Origin: Paenibacillus antri
GTDB taxonomy: Bacteria; Bacillota; Bacilli; Paenibacillales; YIM-B00363
Reading direction: 5' to 3'
Assembly (NCBI RefSeq): GCF_005765165.1
Contig: NZ_VCIW01000032.1
Location: 1-58,769, forward strand
DNA: 58,769 nucleotides
The notes beneath the pieces are model-generated. The model had not been told where the DNA came from, did no database searches, and worked only from the letters and a program-made list of their open reading frames with translations. Numbering within the stretch: position 1 is the first letter of the stretch; every line of letters starts with the position of its first letter. Shown here one piece after another: positions 16,564 through 29,571 of the stretch. A program made the position numbers and the translations under genes.

Positions 16564-17442
16564 GTGAAAGTGTACGAGAAGGCGCCCGCCAAAATCAATT
16601 TGTCGCTCGACGTGCTGCGGAAGCGGGAAGACGGCTATCACGAGGTCGAGATGATCATGACGATGGTCGATCTGGCCGATCGGCTCGAGATGGAGGAGCT
16701 GCCTCGGGACACGATCATTATCTCGAGCCAGGCCGGGTACATTCCGCTGGACGAGAAAAACTTGGCGTTCCAAGCGGCGAAGCTGATTAAAGAGCGGTAT
16801 GGGGTGAAGAAGGGCGTATATATCCACCTGGATAAGCGGATCCCGGTGTCCGCGGGGCTCGCGGGCGGCAGCACGGACGCGGCGGCGACGCTGCGCGGGC
16901 TCAACCGGCTGTGGGACTTAAACATCCCGTCGCAGGAGCTTCAGAAGCTCGGCGAAGAGCTCGGATCGGACGTGCCGTTCTGCGTGACGGGCGGGACGGC
17001 CATCGCCCGCGGGAGGGGCGAGAAGCTGACGCCGCTCGGCGCGCCGCCCCCATGCTGGGTCGTGCTGGTGAAGCCCCCGATCAACGTGTCGACGGCGGAC
17101 GTCTACGGGCGGTTCCGCGTCGATCGGATCGAACGCAGACCGCGCACGCAAGATTTGCTTCGGGCGATCGACGCGAGCGACTTCGCGGGCATGTGCGGCG
17201 CGCTCGGGAACGTATTGGAGGAAGTGACGATTCCGATGCACCCGGAGGTCCGGTACATCAAGGAGTCGATGCTTCGGTTAGGCGCGGACGGCGCTCTGAT
17301 GTCCGGGAGCGGACCGACCGTCTTCGCGCTCGTGCAGCGGGAATCGAAGCTCGCTCGAATCTATAACGGCCTCCGAGGCTTCTGCCGCGAGGTTCACGTG
17401 GTGCGCCTATTGGCAACGCCTCTTGAACAAACACGGACGTGA
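16564..17442 (+). CDS. ispE: 4-(cytidine-5'-diphospho)-2-C-methyl-D-erythritol kinase
   Basis: About 292 residues, GHMP kinase of the MEP isoprenoid pathway. [24 protein letters not shown] is the N-terminal substrate-binding block, [20 protein letters not shown] the ATP loop, [11 protein letters not shown] and [12 protein letters not shown] the remaining GHMP motifs. The start is uncertain: GTG at 16564 ([12 protein letters not shown]) is preferred, GTG at 16552 or 16570 are possible, and the upstream AAAGGCGGTG can serve as ribosome site. It lies between sspF and purR as in B. subtilis. Confidence 0.93.
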   Translation: MKVYEKAPAKINLSLDVLRKREDGYHEVEMIMTMVDLADRLEMEELPRDTIIISSQAGYIPLDEKNLAFQAAKLIKERYGVKKGVYIHLDKRIPVSAGLAGGSTDAAATLRGLNRLWDLNIPSQELQKLGEELGSDVPFCVTGGTAIARGRGEKLTPLGAPPPCWVVLVKPPINVSTADVYGRFRVDRIERRPRTQDLLRAIDASDFAGMCGALGNVLEEVTIPMHPEVRYIKESMLRLGADGALMSGSGPTVFALVQRESKLARIYNGLRGFCREVHVVRLLATPLEQTRT

Positions 17443-17446
17443 GTGG

Positions 17447-17473
17447 TATATTCTCTTTATAATGTTCGGAAAT
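17447..17473 (+). promoter_or_regulatory. PurBox and -10 element upstream of purR
   Basis: AATGTTCGGAAAT (17461-17473) is, on the opposite strand, ATTTCCGAACATT, an exact match to the Bacillus PurBox AWWWCCGAACWWT. It overlaps a TATAAT (17458-17463). Autoregulation of purR by PurR and PRPP is known in B. subtilis. A second inverted PurBox at the usual 16-18 base distance is not evident. Confidence 0.6.
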
Positions 17474-17508
17474 TGATTGATTTTTGGAATTATAAGGGGG
17501 GATAAGAG

Positions 17509-18348
17509 GTGAAGAAGTTAAAAAGAAGCGCACGTCTCGTGGAGATGACGCAGTATTTACTGGCCAAACCTCATGTCCTCGTACCCCTGACCGTGTTCGC
17601 GGATCGCTACGCTTCGGCGAAATCGTCGATCAGCGAAGATTTAACGATCATTAAAGAGGTATTCGAGACGGAAGGCATCGGCGAATTGCATACGCTTGCA
17701 GGCGCGGCCGGCGGCGTGAAGTTCGTGCCGAAGATGTCGCGCGAAGGAGCGCTCGCGCTCGTGAACGGCGTTTGCCGCCTGCTGGAGCAGCCGGAACGGC
17801 TGCTGCCGGGCGGCTATTTATACATGTCGGACATTCTTGGCCAGCCGGCCATCATGAACGAGATCGGGCGCACGTTCGCGTCGGTGTTCGGCGACCGGCC
17901 GATCGACGTCGTCATGACGGTCGAGACGAAGGGCATCCCGCTCGCCTACGCGACGGCGGCGCATCTGAATATCCCGGTCGTCATCGTGCGCCGGGACCCG
18001 AAGGTGACGGAGGGCTCCTCCGTCAGCATCAACTACGTCTCCGGCTCCAATAAGCGCATACATACGATGACGCTCGCGCGGCGCGCCTTGAAGTCGAAGG
18101 CGAACGTGCTGATCGTCGACGATTTCATGCGGGCGGGCGGTACGGCGCGCGGCATGATCGACCTGCTTCAAGAATTCGAGGCGACGGTGCAAGGCGTCGG
18201 CGTCCTGGTCGAAGCCGGAGGCGTGGACGAAGAGGAGCTGCTCGTCGACGATTACGTGTCGTTGGCGCGGCTCGCGCACGTCGATCCGAAGACGAGGGAA
18301 ATTCGCATGGCTCCAGGCAACTATTTCGAGGAGGGAACGAACCTATGA
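17509..18348 (+). CDS. purR: Purine operon repressor PurR
   Basis: 279 residues. An N-terminal winged helix (KRSARLVEMTQYLLAKPHVL, then SAKSSISEDLTIIK) is followed by a phosphoribosyltransferase-like domain with the PRPP-binding loop VLIVDDFMRAGGTARGM (about 202-218). PurR represses purine genes and PRPP relieves it. The GTG start follows GGGGGGATAAGAG. A PurBox upstream suggests autoregulation. It overlaps the ridA start by four bases; prs, which makes PRPP, lies 2.4 kb downstream. Confidence 0.95.
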   Translation: MKKLKRSARLVEMTQYLLAKPHVLVPLTVFADRYASAKSSISEDLTIIKEVFETEGIGELHTLAGAAGGVKFVPKMSREGALALVNGVCRLLEQPERLLPGGYLYMSDILGQPAIMNEIGRTFASVFGDRPIDVVMTVETKGIPLAYATAAHLNIPVVIVRRDPKVTEGSSVSINYVSGSNKRIHTMTLARRALKSKANVLIVDDFMRAGGTARGMIDLLQEFEATVQGVGVLVEAGGVDEEELLVDDYVSLARLAHVDPKTREIRMAPGNYFEEGTNL

Positions 18349-18728
18349 ATCCAACGGTAATTTCGACAACCCAGGCCCCGGCGGCCATCGGACCGTACGT
18401 GCAGGCGATGCGCGTCGGCGGACTCGTGTTTACGTCCGGCCAAATTCCGCTCACGCCCGAAGGCGCGATGGTCGAAGGCGGGATGGCGGAGCAGACCCGG
18501 CAAGTGCTCGAGAACTTGAAGGCCGTCGCGGCGGCCTGCGACACGACGCTGGCGTCGACGGTGAAGGCGACGGTATTCATCAAGGACATGAATCGATTCG
18601 CCGAGTTCAACAGCGTGTTCGAGGAGATGTTCGAAGGGCATAAACCGGCCCGCTCGACCGTCGAGGTGGCCCGGCTGCCGAAGGACGCGCTGGTGGAAAT
18701 CGAGTTGATCTTGGCGGTCGAGGACTGA
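18345..18728 (+). CDS. ridA: RidA family reactive-intermediate deaminase (YabJ)
   Basis: 127 residues of the YjgF/YER057c/UK114 family: TTQAPAAIGPYVQAMRVGGL, FTSGQIPLTPEG, and the C-terminal RSTVEVARLPKDALVEIELI with the conserved Arg that binds the imine acid. RidA hydrolyses reactive 2-aminoacrylate-type enamines formed by PLP enzymes. It is translationally coupled to purR through an ATGA overlap, as purR-yabJ in B. subtilis. Confidence 0.94.
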   Translation: MNPTVISTTQAPAAIGPYVQAMRVGGLVFTSGQIPLTPEGAMVEGGMAEQTRQVLENLKAVAAACDTTLASTVKATVFIKDMNRFAEFNSVFEEMFEGHKPARSTVEVARLPKDALVEIELILAVED

Positions 18729-18784
18729 AACCGAAGCTTTCTGAATATTTATAAAAAAATGTGTGCGAGTCTCAAGAAATCGGA

Positions 18785-18812
18785 AGGAATTTGTATGACA
18801 ATGTGGAATATT
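18785..18812 (+). promoter_or_regulatory. Sigma-H promoter of spoVG
   Basis: AGGAATTT (18785-18792), 13-base spacer, GAATATT (18806-18812) match the sigma-H consensus (RNAGGAWWW, N12-13, RNNGAAT). spoVG is a classical sigma-H gene in B. subtilis. Confidence 0.8.
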
Positions 18813-18850
18813 ACACCAAGTCCTTTTTTTCGATAATGATAAGGTGGTGA

Positions 18851-19144
<294 letters not shown>

Positions 19145-19158
19145 TTAACGAATGCGAC

Positions 19159-19190
19159 GAGAGAGCCGAGGGCTCTCTCTTTTCTTTTTC
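19159..19190 (+). terminator. Intrinsic terminator after spoVG
   Basis: GAGAGAGCC (19159-19167) and GGCTCTCTC form a perfect nine-base stem with a GAG loop, followed by a T-rich tract. Confidence 0.92.
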
Positions 19191-19276
19191 CGGAAAGTGA
19201 GATATGATTTCATGTGGGAAAAACCAACCCTCGACAGAGCGGAACGGCGAATTCGAAAGGGGGATTTTCAGTAATC

Positions 19277-20665
19277 ATGAATATTATGGGCATCGTATTG
19301 GCAGCGGGACTCGGCAAGCGCATGAAGTCCAAATTACATAAAGTGCTGCACCCCGTGTGCGGCAAACCGATGGTAGAACACGTCATCGACGCGCTCGACG
19401 AAGCGGGCGTCGGCCGCAAGGTCGTCGTCGTCGGCCATGGCGCGGACGCCGTGCGTTCGGCGCTCGGCGGCCGGGCGGAATACGCCATGCAGGAGCAGCA
19501 GCTCGGCACGGGCCACGCGGTCCGCGTCGCGGAGCCGCTGCTCGGCGCCGAAGACGGCGTGACCGTCGTCGTCTACGGCGACACGCCGCTGCTGACGGCG
19601 CGTTCGATCGCGGGCATGCTCGCGCTGCATCGCGAATCCGGCGCGGCGGGCACGCTGTTGACGGCGGCGTTCGCCGATCCGACCGGCCTAGGCCGCATCG
19701 TGCGCGGCGCGGACGGCACGATCGAGCGCATCGTCGAGGAGAAGGATTGCAGCGCGGCGGAGCGGGAAATCAAGGAAATTAACGCGGGCGCGTACTGCTT
19801 CGATAATCGAAAGCTGTTCGAAGCGCTCGCGAAGGTGAAAAACGATAATACGCAAGGGGAATACTACCTAACGGACGTCATCGGCTTGTTCCGGGAGGCG
19901 GGCGACTCGGTGCAAGGATACCTCACGAGCGACGCGGACGAAGCGTTCGGCGTGAACGACCGCGTCGCGCTGGCCGAGGCGGAGCGGCTCATGCGCTCGC
20001 GCATCAACCGGTCGCATCTGTTGAACGGCGTGACGATCGTCGACCCGGCTTCGACCTATATCGACGCCGGCGTGACGATCGGCGTCGATACGGTCATTCA
20101 TCCGGGCACGACGCTGAGGGGCGCGACGCAGATCGGTTCGGACTGCGCGATCGGGCCGAACAGCGACATCCACGCTTCGACGGTGTCCGACGGCGCCGCC
20201 GTCAAGCACTCCGTGCTCGATAAGGCGGTCGTCGGTCCTCGCACGACCGTCGGTCCGTTCGCGAATCTGCGGCCGGGCACGCGTCTCGGCAGCGACGTGA
20301 AGATCGGGGACTTCGTCGAAATCAAGAGCTCGACGATCGACGACGGGTCGAAGGTGTCGCACCTGGCGTACGTCGGCGACGCTCGCGTCGGCAAGGACGT
20401 GAACATCGGCTGCGGCGTCATTACGGTGAATTACGACGGATTCTCGAAGTTCGAGACCGTCATCGAGGACGAAGCGTTCGTCGGCAGCAACGTCAACTTG
20501 ATCGCGCCGATCCGCATCGGGAAGGGCGCGTTCGTCGTCGCGGGCTCCACCATTACGCAGGACGTCGGCGAAGACGACATGGCGATCGCACGCGATCGAC
20601 AGACGACGAAGAAGGGGTACGCGAAGACGCTGCGGGCCCGTCTCAAGGCGAAGAAGAACCGTTAA
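19277..20665 (+). CDS. glmU: Bifunctional GlmU: GlcN-1-P acetyltransferase and GlcNAc-1-P uridyltransferase
   Basis: 462 residues. The N-terminal nucleotidyltransferase domain has LAAGLGKRMKSKLHKVLHPV and VVYGDTPLL. The C-terminal half is a left-handed beta-helix of hexapeptide repeats ending in the acetyltransferase active region (HLAYVGDARVG, NIGCGVITVNYDG). It makes UDP-GlcNAc for peptidoglycan and wall polymers. ATG at 19277 starts the protein like its homologues; an in-frame ATG at 19214 would add 21 unrelated residues. The AAAGGGGGA site is about a dozen bases upstream, a little far. prs follows after 48 bases. Confidence 0.95.
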   Translation: MNIMGIVLAAGLGKRMKSKLHKVLHPVCGKPMVEHVIDALDEAGVGRKVVVVGHGADAVRSALGGRAEYAMQEQQLGTGHAVRVAEPLLGAEDGVTVVVYGDTPLLTARSIAGMLALHRESGAAGTLLTAAFADPTGLGRIVRGADGTIERIVEEKDCSAAEREIKEINAGAYCFDNRKLFEALAKVKNDNTQGEYYLTDVIGLFREAGDSVQGYLTSDADEAFGVNDRVALAEAERLMRSRINRSHLLNGVTIVDPASTYIDAGVTIGVDTVIHPGTTLRGATQIGSDCAIGPNSDIHASTVSDGAAVKHSVLDKAVVGPRTTVGPFANLRPGTRLGSDVKIGDFVEIKSSTIDDGSKVSHLAYVGDARVGKDVNIGCGVITVNYDGFSKFETVIEDEAFVGSNVNLIAPIRIGKGAFVVAGSTITQDVGEDDMAIARDRQTTKKGYAKTLRARLKAKKNR

Positions 20666-20713
20666 GCAATCGAAGCACCAACCATTCGAACATAAGCTGG
20701 AGGAGAACGTTCC

Positions 20714-21664
20714 ATGTCTTACCGGGATCCCAAGCTGAAGGTGTTCACATGCAATTCGAACCCGCAGCTTGCGCAGGAAATCGCAGAATATATCGGCTTG
20801 CCGCTCGGCGTCTCGCAGACGATCCGGTTCAGCGACGGCGAAATTCAAACGCGGATCGACGAGAGCGTACGGGGCTGCGACGTGTACGTCATTCAGTCGA
20901 CGAGCGCGCCCGTGAACGAGCACTTGATGGAGCTGCTCGTTATGGTGGATGCGCTGAAGCGCGCGTCGGCGAAGAGCATTAACGTCGTCATCCCTTATTA
21001 CGGTTACGCCCGCCAAGACCGGAAGGCGCGTTCGCGCGACCCGATCACGGCGAAGCTCGTAGCGAACCTGATCGAGACGGCCGGGGCGCACCGCGTTATC
21101 TCGATGGATCTCCATGCGACGCAAATTCAAGGCTTCTTCGACATCCCGGTCGATCACTTGCTCGGCGTGCCGATCCTCGGGGCGTACTTCAAGGAGAAGC
21201 AGCTCGAAGACGTCGTGATCGTCTCCCCGGACCATGGGGGCGTCGTGCGCGCGCGGAAGTTGGCGGATTACTTGAACGTGCCGCTCGCGATCATCGACAA
21301 GCGCCGTCCGGAGCCGAACGTCGCCGAGGTCATGAACATCATCGGCGAGGTGAAGGGCCGCACCGCGATTCTGATCGACGACATCATCGATACGGCGGGG
21401 ACGATTACGCTCGGAGCCAACGCGCTGAAGAAAGCGGGCGTGAAGGACGTGTACGCCTGCTGCACGCATGCCGTGCTGTCGGGTCCCGCGATGCACCGGC
21501 TCGAGGAGTCGCCGATTCGGGAAGTCGTCATCACGAACACGATTCCGGTCGCGAATCCGGAGCCTTGCACGAAGCTGAAGACGTTGTCCGTGGCGCCGCT
21601 GATGGGCGAAGCGATCATCCGGGTGCACGAAGAGCTGTCGATCAGCAAGCTGTTCGAAGATTAA
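20714..21664 (+). CDS. prs: Ribose-phosphate pyrophosphokinase (PRPP synthetase)
   Basis: 316 residues, class I PRPP synthetase. Visible are [16 protein letters not shown], the flexible loop [20 protein letters not shown], the Mg site [19 protein letters not shown], and the PRPP signature [17 protein letters not shown]. It converts ribose-5-phosphate and ATP to PRPP for purine, pyrimidine, NAD, His and Trp synthesis. Consumers encoded in this window include HprT, NadC and PurR (as effector). The ribosome site is GGAGGAG. Confidence 0.97.
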   Translation: MSYRDPKLKVFTCNSNPQLAQEIAEYIGLPLGVSQTIRFSDGEIQTRIDESVRGCDVYVIQSTSAPVNEHLMELLVMVDALKRASAKSINVVIPYYGYARQDRKARSRDPITAKLVANLIETAGAHRVISMDLHATQIQGFFDIPVDHLLGVPILGAYFKEKQLEDVVIVSPDHGGVVRARKLADYLNVPLAIIDKRRPEPNVAEVMNIIGEVKGRTAILIDDIIDTAGTITLGANALKKAGVKDVYACCTHAVLSGPAMHRLEESPIREVVITNTIPVANPEPCTKLKTLSVAPLMGEAIIRVHEELSISKLFED

Positions 21665-21753
21665 CGTCGTCGAAGACGACTATATCCGGCCTTCTCAGGG
21701 AACATTAGGTACATCGTTTTCAGTATCTACTGTTCCAGAGGAGGCTTTTTTCG

Positions 21754-22395
21754 ATGATCGACATGAAGGTAACGGTACTATCGCGTTCCGGCGAGACGAA
21801 GTCCGATCGCCGCACGAACCGGGAGAGCGGCAAGATTCCCGGCGTCGTCTACGGCAAGAAGGTGGCGTCGCAGCCGATCTATATCGAGGAGAAGGCGCTG
21901 CATCAGCTCATGCGCAGCGGCGCGGGCGCCGGCGGCATTCTGCGGCTGACGTTGCCGACGCACGGCGAACAGCCGGTCATGATCGGGGAGATTCAGCGCG
22001 ATAAGGTGCTGGGGCGAATCTTGCACGTCGACTTCCACCAGATCGACATGAGCGAGCCGGTCAAGGCGACGGTTCGCGTCGAATTGACGGGCGAAGCGCA
22101 AGGCGTGTCGGAAGGCGGCATCCTCCAGGTGATGAACCCGACCGTCGAAGTGCGATGCATCGCGAGCGCCATCCCGGCGGCGATCGAAGCCGACGTCAGC
22201 CGTCTCGCCGTCGGTGAACATCTCTACGTGCGCGATCTGGCGGTACCGGCGGGCGTCGAGATTCGCAGCGACGAGAACGACATCATCGCTACGATCCTCG
22301 CGCCGCAGAAGGAACTGCCGGAGGCGACCGACGAAATCCGCGACCAGGACGTGGCGGAAGCGACGGAAGAGCAGGTCGGCGCTCACGCGGACTAA
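21754..22395 (+). CDS. ctc: Ribosomal protein bL25, Ctc form
   Basis: 213 residues, long CTC-type bL25: an N-terminal 5S-rRNA-binding domain (SDRRTNRESGKIPGVVYGKK) and a C-terminal beta domain (VEVRCIASAIPAAIEADVS). In B. subtilis Ctc is a general stress protein that binds the 50S subunit; a stress promoter is not recognised here. GAGGAGGC lies nine bases before the ATG. It sits between prs and pth as in Bacillus, and a terminator separates it from pth. Confidence 0.94.
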   Translation: MIDMKVTVLSRSGETKSDRRTNRESGKIPGVVYGKKVASQPIYIEEKALHQLMRSGAGAGGILRLTLPTHGEQPVMIGEIQRDKVLGRILHVDFHQIDMSEPVKATVRVELTGEAQGVSEGGILQVMNPTVEVRCIASAIPAAIEADVSRLAVGEHLYVRDLAVPAGVEIRSDENDIIATILAPQKELPEATDEIRDQDVAEATEEQVGAHAD

Positions 22396-22424
22396 CGGCC
22401 GGTTTCGGGCGCAGAAGAACGTCG

Positions 22425-22454
22425 AAGTCCCCTTGGGAGAGGGGACTTTTTGTT
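22425..22454 (+). terminator. Intrinsic terminator after ctc
   Basis: AAGTCCCC (22425-22432) and GGGGACTT (22441-22448) form a perfect eight-base stem ending in five T. Confidence 0.88.
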
Positions 22455-22492
22455 TGCCCTTGGTGTATAATGGCTACGGGAGTGAATATGGG

Positions 22493-23056
22493 ATGAAATG
22501 GTTCGTCGGGCTCGGCAATCCGGGCAGAGATTATGAGGATACGCGGCATAATATCGGGTGGATGGCGCTGGACGAGGTCGCAAAGCGATGGGGCGTCTCG
22601 ACGGCGCAGTCGAAGTGCAAGGGGCTCGTCGCCGAAGCGCGCGTGGAGGGCGAGAAAGCGTACTTGATCAAGCCGATGACGTACATGAACTTGTCGGGGG
22701 AATGCGTGCGAGCGTTCCTTGACTTCTATAAGCCGGACCCCGCGGATCTGATCGTCGTGTACGACGATATGGACACGGAGTTAGGCTCGATTCGCCTGCG
22801 CATGAAGGGAAGCCCCGGCGGACACAACGGCATCAAGTCGATTATCGCCCATCTCGGCACCGATCAGTTCCATCGCATTCGGCTCGGCATCTCGCGGCCG
22901 GCGCCGGGGTCGAACATCTCGAACTACGTGCTGTCGACGTTCCGCAAGGAGGAGCGGGAAGCGCTCGAGCGGACCGTAACGAAGGCGGCGGACGCGATGG
23001 AATACTGTCTGAAGGAGCCGTTCGAGAAGGCGATGGCGAAATTTAACGGAAGCTGA
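22493..23056 (+). CDS. pth: Peptidyl-tRNA hydrolase
   Basis: 187 residues. MKWFVGLGNPGRDYEDTRHNIGW carries the catalytic His and the Asn that binds substrate; KPMTYMNLSGECV, VYDDMDTELGSIRLR and GSPGGHNGIKSII complete the family pattern. It frees tRNA from prematurely released peptidyl-tRNA. ATG at 22493 is the family-typical start; the ribosome site (GGGAGTGAATATGGG) is modest. The open frame continues upstream into ctc but that part does not resemble Pth. Confidence 0.94.
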   Translation: MKWFVGLGNPGRDYEDTRHNIGWMALDEVAKRWGVSTAQSKCKGLVAEARVEGEKAYLIKPMTYMNLSGECVRAFLDFYKPDPADLIVVYDDMDTELGSIRLRMKGSPGGHNGIKSIIAHLGTDQFHRIRLGISRPAPGSNISNYVLSTFRKEEREALERTVTKAADAMEYCLKEPFEKAMAKFNGS

Positions 23057-23085
23057 ATGGAACCGCCGCTCCCGTGGCGATACTA
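23055..23085 (+). promoter_or_regulatory. Sigma-F (or sigma-G) type promoter of fin
   Basis: GAATG (23055-23059), 16-base spacer, GGCGATACTA (23076-23085). The -10 fits sigma-F (GGNNANAHTR), and the -35 fits the related sigma-G pattern as well. fin in B. subtilis is made in the forespore. Confidence 0.5.
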
Positions 23086-23116
23086 ACATCAGATGGACAC
23101 GGGAGGTGGGGACGTT

Positions 23117-23347
23117 ATGTCGATTCGCTATGAATGTAAGCATTGCAGAATGCCGCTCGGGGAAATTTCGTCCGAGCACGTCACGGAGGCGCAGCTCGGA
23201 TTCCATTTCTTGACCCCCGAGGAGCGCAACGATATAATTACGTATAATTCAAGCGGCGACGTTACCGTCAAGCTTGTATGCGATTATTGCCGCGAAGCGC
23301 TCCAGTCTCATCCGGAGCTTTCGCTGGTATCCAGCCCGCTGCAATGA
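23117..23347 (+). CDS. fin: Anti-sigma-F factor Fin (YabK)
   Basis: 76 residues with two CxxC pairs (CKHC and CDYC) and the family block LTPEERNDIITYNSSGDVTVKL. Fin binds RNA polymerase sigma-F in the forespore and promotes the switch to sigma-G. ATG at 23117 follows GGGAGGTGGGG; an in-frame ATG at 23093 precedes that site. Together with gin at the start of the window, both known small zinc-type sigma inhibitors of the forespore are in this segment. Confidence 0.92.
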   Translation: MSIRYECKHCRMPLGEISSEHVTEAQLGFHFLTPEERNDIITYNSSGDVTVKLVCDYCREALQSHPELSLVSSPLQ

Positions 23348-23444
23348 CCGGCCACGCGCCGGCGCATCGGGCGGGATGAACGGCCTTGGCTTGTCAGCCT
23401 AGGCTTGTTTTGGTTTGCCGGGAAAGAGGTGTCCTAATCTCGAA

Positions 23445-27014
<3,570 letters not shown>

Positions 27015-27019
27015 ATTGG

Positions 27020-27051
27020 CAGGATGTTCTTATGAACATCCTGTTTTGCTT
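27020..27051 (+). terminator. Intrinsic terminator after mfd
   Basis: CAGGATGTTC (27020-27029) and GAACATCCTG (27034-27043) form a perfect ten-base stem with a TTAT loop, followed by TTTTGCTTTC. Confidence 0.85.
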
Positions 27052-27127
27052 TCAATTGGTTGGCAACAATAATGGCGAACAGTCCCATACGGATGCATGA
27101 TGTTGGACGGTTTGTACAAGAACTGGC

Positions 27128-27157
27128 GTATAAGTGAATCGTTAGCGACAAATACTA
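27128..27157 (+). promoter_or_regulatory. Sigma-G promoter of spoVT
   Basis: GTATA (27128-27132), 18-base spacer, AATACTA (27151-27157), which is 6/7 to the sigma-G -10 CATNNTA type. spoVT is a known sigma-G gene. It gives a leader of about 85 bases; I recognise nothing else in the rest of the mfd-spoVT gap. Confidence 0.6.
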
Positions 27158-27251
27158 AGGTCGAATATTACACTGGTCATCACCCCCCTCGAACCGTACA
27201 GGACGGACGACTTCGATGCATTCAAACTTCTAGAAAGCGAGGGCATACAAC

Positions 27252-27794
27252 ATGAAAGCAACAGGAATCGTACGCAGAATCGACGATCTCGGACGGGTCG
27301 TTATCCCGAAGGAAATTCGTCGGACATTGCGTATTCGCGAAGGTGACCCGCTGGAAATTTTCGTCGATCGCGACGGAGAGGTTATATTGAAAAAATATTC
27401 CCCGATCGGGGAACTGGGCGACTTCGCCAAAGAATACGCAGAATCGCTGAGCGAGAGCACCGGGCACATTACGATGATCTCGGACCGCGACAACATTATC
27501 GCCGTATCCGGGGCGTCGAAGAAGGAATACATGGACAAGCAGATCGGTCCGATCGTCGAGACGGCGATGGAAAACCGAAAGACGACGTCGGAGACGAATG
27601 CCGGCGAATACGAAATATGCAAAGATTTGACGGAGACGTACAGCTCCTTCGTCTGCTCGCCGATCGTGGCGGGGGGCGATCCGATCGGTTCGGTCATCTT
27701 GCTCAGCAAGCAGGACGGCACCAAGATGAGTCAGATGGAAGTGAAGATGGCGGAGACGGCGGCCGGCTTCTTAGCCAAGCAGATGGAGCAGTGA
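27252..27794 (+). CDS. spoVT: Forespore regulator SpoVT (AbrB-like N domain plus GAF domain)
   Basis: 180 residues. Residues 1-50 are an AbrB-type swapped-hairpin domain (MKATGIVRRIDDLGRVVIPK). The rest is the GAF-like domain of SpoVT (ISDRDNIIAVSGASKKEYMD, VCSPIVAGGDPIGSVILLS). SpoVT tunes sigma-G genes in the forespore. It is the second AbrB-domain protein in the window; AbrB itself lacks the GAF part. A well-formed terminator follows. Confidence 0.95.
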   Translation: MKATGIVRRIDDLGRVVIPKEIRRTLRIREGDPLEIFVDRDGEVILKKYSPIGELGDFAKEYAESLSESTGHITMISDRDNIIAVSGASKKEYMDKQIGPIVETAMENRKTTSETNAGEYEICKDLTETYSSFVCSPIVAGGDPIGSVILLSKQDGTKMSQMEVKMAETAAGFLAKQMEQ

Positions 27795-27845
27795 ACCGAT
27801 TCGCTTTCGGATCGATGGACGGGCGCGGCCGCGCGCCTACATAAG

Positions 27846-27893
27846 GGCTTCCGTAACCTCACGCATGCGGCGCGGGTTGCGGAAGCCTTTTCG
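27846..27893 (+). terminator. Intrinsic terminator after spoVT
   Basis: GGCTTCCGTAACC (27846-27858) pairs with GGTTGCGGAAGCC (27875-27887) with one wobble, followed by TTTTCG. Confidence 0.85.
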
Positions 27894-27940
27894 TTATGCG
27901 TAGAATGAAGTATCAATCGGGAAAAAGGGAAGTGGATGGC

Positions 27941-29431
27941 GTGCTACGAAATACGGGACGCATTACCGTCGCGGGACTCGGACCGGGCGGCCCCGACGGC
28001 TTGACGCTCGGCGCATGGGACGCCGTGCGGACGGCGCCGCTGCTGTTGCTGCGGACGGACAAGCATCCGGTGACGGCCTGGATGCGAGAGCAGGGCGTCG
28101 CCTACGAAACCTACGACGCGCTCTACGAAGCGCACGGACAGTTCGGGGACGTGTACGAGGCCATCGTCGACGACCTGCTGCGACGCGCCGCGGCCGGGGC
28201 CGACCTCGTCTACGCGGTGCCGGGGCATCCGTCGGTCGCGGAGTCGACCGTGGCGCTCCTGCGGGAGCGCTGCCCCGCGGCCGGCGTCTCCTTGCGCATC
28301 GTCGGCGGCGAGAGCTTCCTCGACCGTGCGTTCGTCGCGCTCGGCTTCGATCCGGCGGACGGCTTCCAGCTGGCCGACGGGACGGCGTTCCGACCGGAGC
28401 GCTTGAATCCGTACAATCACATTCTGATTACGCAGGTGTATGACGGGTTCGTCGCTTCGGACGTGAAGCTGGGGCTGATGGAGCGGTATCCCGACGATTA
28501 CGAGGTGACGGTCGGGCATGCGCTCGGCGTCGCCGGCGAGGAACGGATCGAACACGTGCCGTTGTATGAACTGGACCGGGTCGGCGGGTACGGCAATCTG
28601 TCGCTCGTGTACGTGCCGCCGACCGAGCGGGACGACGTCCATTACCGGACGTTCGAGCGGCTGCACGAGATTATCGCGAAGCTTCGCAGCCCCAAGGGCT
28701 GCCCGTGGGATCGAGAGCAGACGCACAAGTCGCTGCGCAAATACTTCATCGAAGAGACGTACGAGGCGCTCGAGACGATCGACAACGACGACATGGACGC
28801 GCTTCGGGACGAACTCGGCGACGTGCTGCTGCAAATCATGCTGCATGCGCAGATCGAAGAAGAGGCCGGCACGTTCGACATCTACGACGTCGTCGCGGGG
28901 TTGGCCGCGAAGATGGTGCGGCGCCATCCGCATGTGTTCGGCGACGTCCGGGTCGGCGGGGTCGACGACGTGCTCGCCACTTGGCAGGACGTGAAGGCGA
29001 AGGAGCGGGAAGCGGCAGGCGACGCGGCGCCCGCTTCGGTGCTGGACGGCATTCCGAGCGGGCTTCCGTCGCTCATGCGGGCGGTCGCCGTGCAGAAGAA
29101 GGCGGCGAAGGTCGGCTTCGACTGGAGCGAGCCTGCTTCGATCGCCGACAAGATCGAGGAAGAGCTGCGCGAGTTCCAGGAGGCGTTGGCCGGCGCCGGC
29201 GACGACCGGGCGGAACGGCTGCTCGAAGAGATGGGCGATCTCCTGTTCGCGGTCGTCAATCTGGCCCGTTACCTGAAAATCGATCCGGAAGAAGCGTTAT
29301 CCGCGACGAACCGAAAATTTACCAAAAGATTTCAGTATATCGAGGAACGACTACGTTTAAGCGGGAAATCCTTTGACCAAACTGATATCAATGAGATGGA
29401 AAGCTACTGGCAGGATGCCAAAAGGAGCTGA
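27941..29431 (+). CDS. mazG: MazG nucleoside triphosphate pyrophosphohydrolase with N-terminal methylase-like domain (YabN)
   Basis: About 496 residues. The N-terminal ~220 residues form a tetrapyrrole-methylase-like domain (TVAGLGPGGPDGLTLGAWDA, YAVPGHPSVAEST). The C-terminal MazG part holds LRSPKGCPWDREQTHKSL and the metal-binding EETYEALETID with ExxE...ExxD, then DELGDVLLQIMLHAQ. It hydrolyses non-canonical or damaged NTPs. The start is uncertain: GTG at 27941 or 27932 after AAAAAGGGAAG; an ATG at 27896 is also in frame. B. subtilis has spoVB (yabM) between spoVT and mazG; that gene is absent here. Confidence 0.92.
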   Translation: MLRNTGRITVAGLGPGGPDGLTLGAWDAVRTAPLLLLRTDKHPVTAWMREQGVAYETYDALYEAHGQFGDVYEAIVDDLLRRAAAGADLVYAVPGHPSVAESTVALLRERCPAAGVSLRIVGGESFLDRAFVALGFDPADGFQLADGTAFRPERLNPYNHILITQVYDGFVASDVKLGLMERYPDDYEVTVGHALGVAGEERIEHVPLYELDRVGGYGNLSLVYVPPTERDDVHYRTFERLHEIIAKLRSPKGCPWDREQTHKSLRKYFIEETYEALETIDNDDMDALRDELGDVLLQIMLHAQIEEEAGTFDIYDVVAGLAAKMVRRHPHVFGDVRVGGVDDVLATWQDVKAKEREAAGDAAPASVLDGIPSGLPSLMRAVAVQKKAAKVGFDWSEPASIADKIEEELREFQEALAGAGDDRAERLLEEMGDLLFAVVNLARYLKIDPEEALSATNRKFTKRFQYIEERLRLSGKSFDQTDINEMESYWQDAKRS

Positions 29432-29571
29432 AATGCCTTCTTACGCGTGAATATTTTGCGAAAATGATGAAATGTTCGGTCGCAAAGCAGGATTTTCCCG
29501 GCATCCGAGAGAATACATAACTTGTGTTTCGCTATATTTTACCGTTGGATTGATTAGGAGGAATCGTAAGC

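Noticed and set aside
17418-17443. Second, inverted PurBox upstream of the one at 17461
   Set aside because: The best candidate (TTGAACAAA) matches only part of the core and lies about 30 bases away instead of 16-18.
19868-21628. Long open frame antisense to glmU and prs
   Set aside because: Shadow of two well-supported genes, of Arg/His/Asp-rich composition, with no ribosome site.
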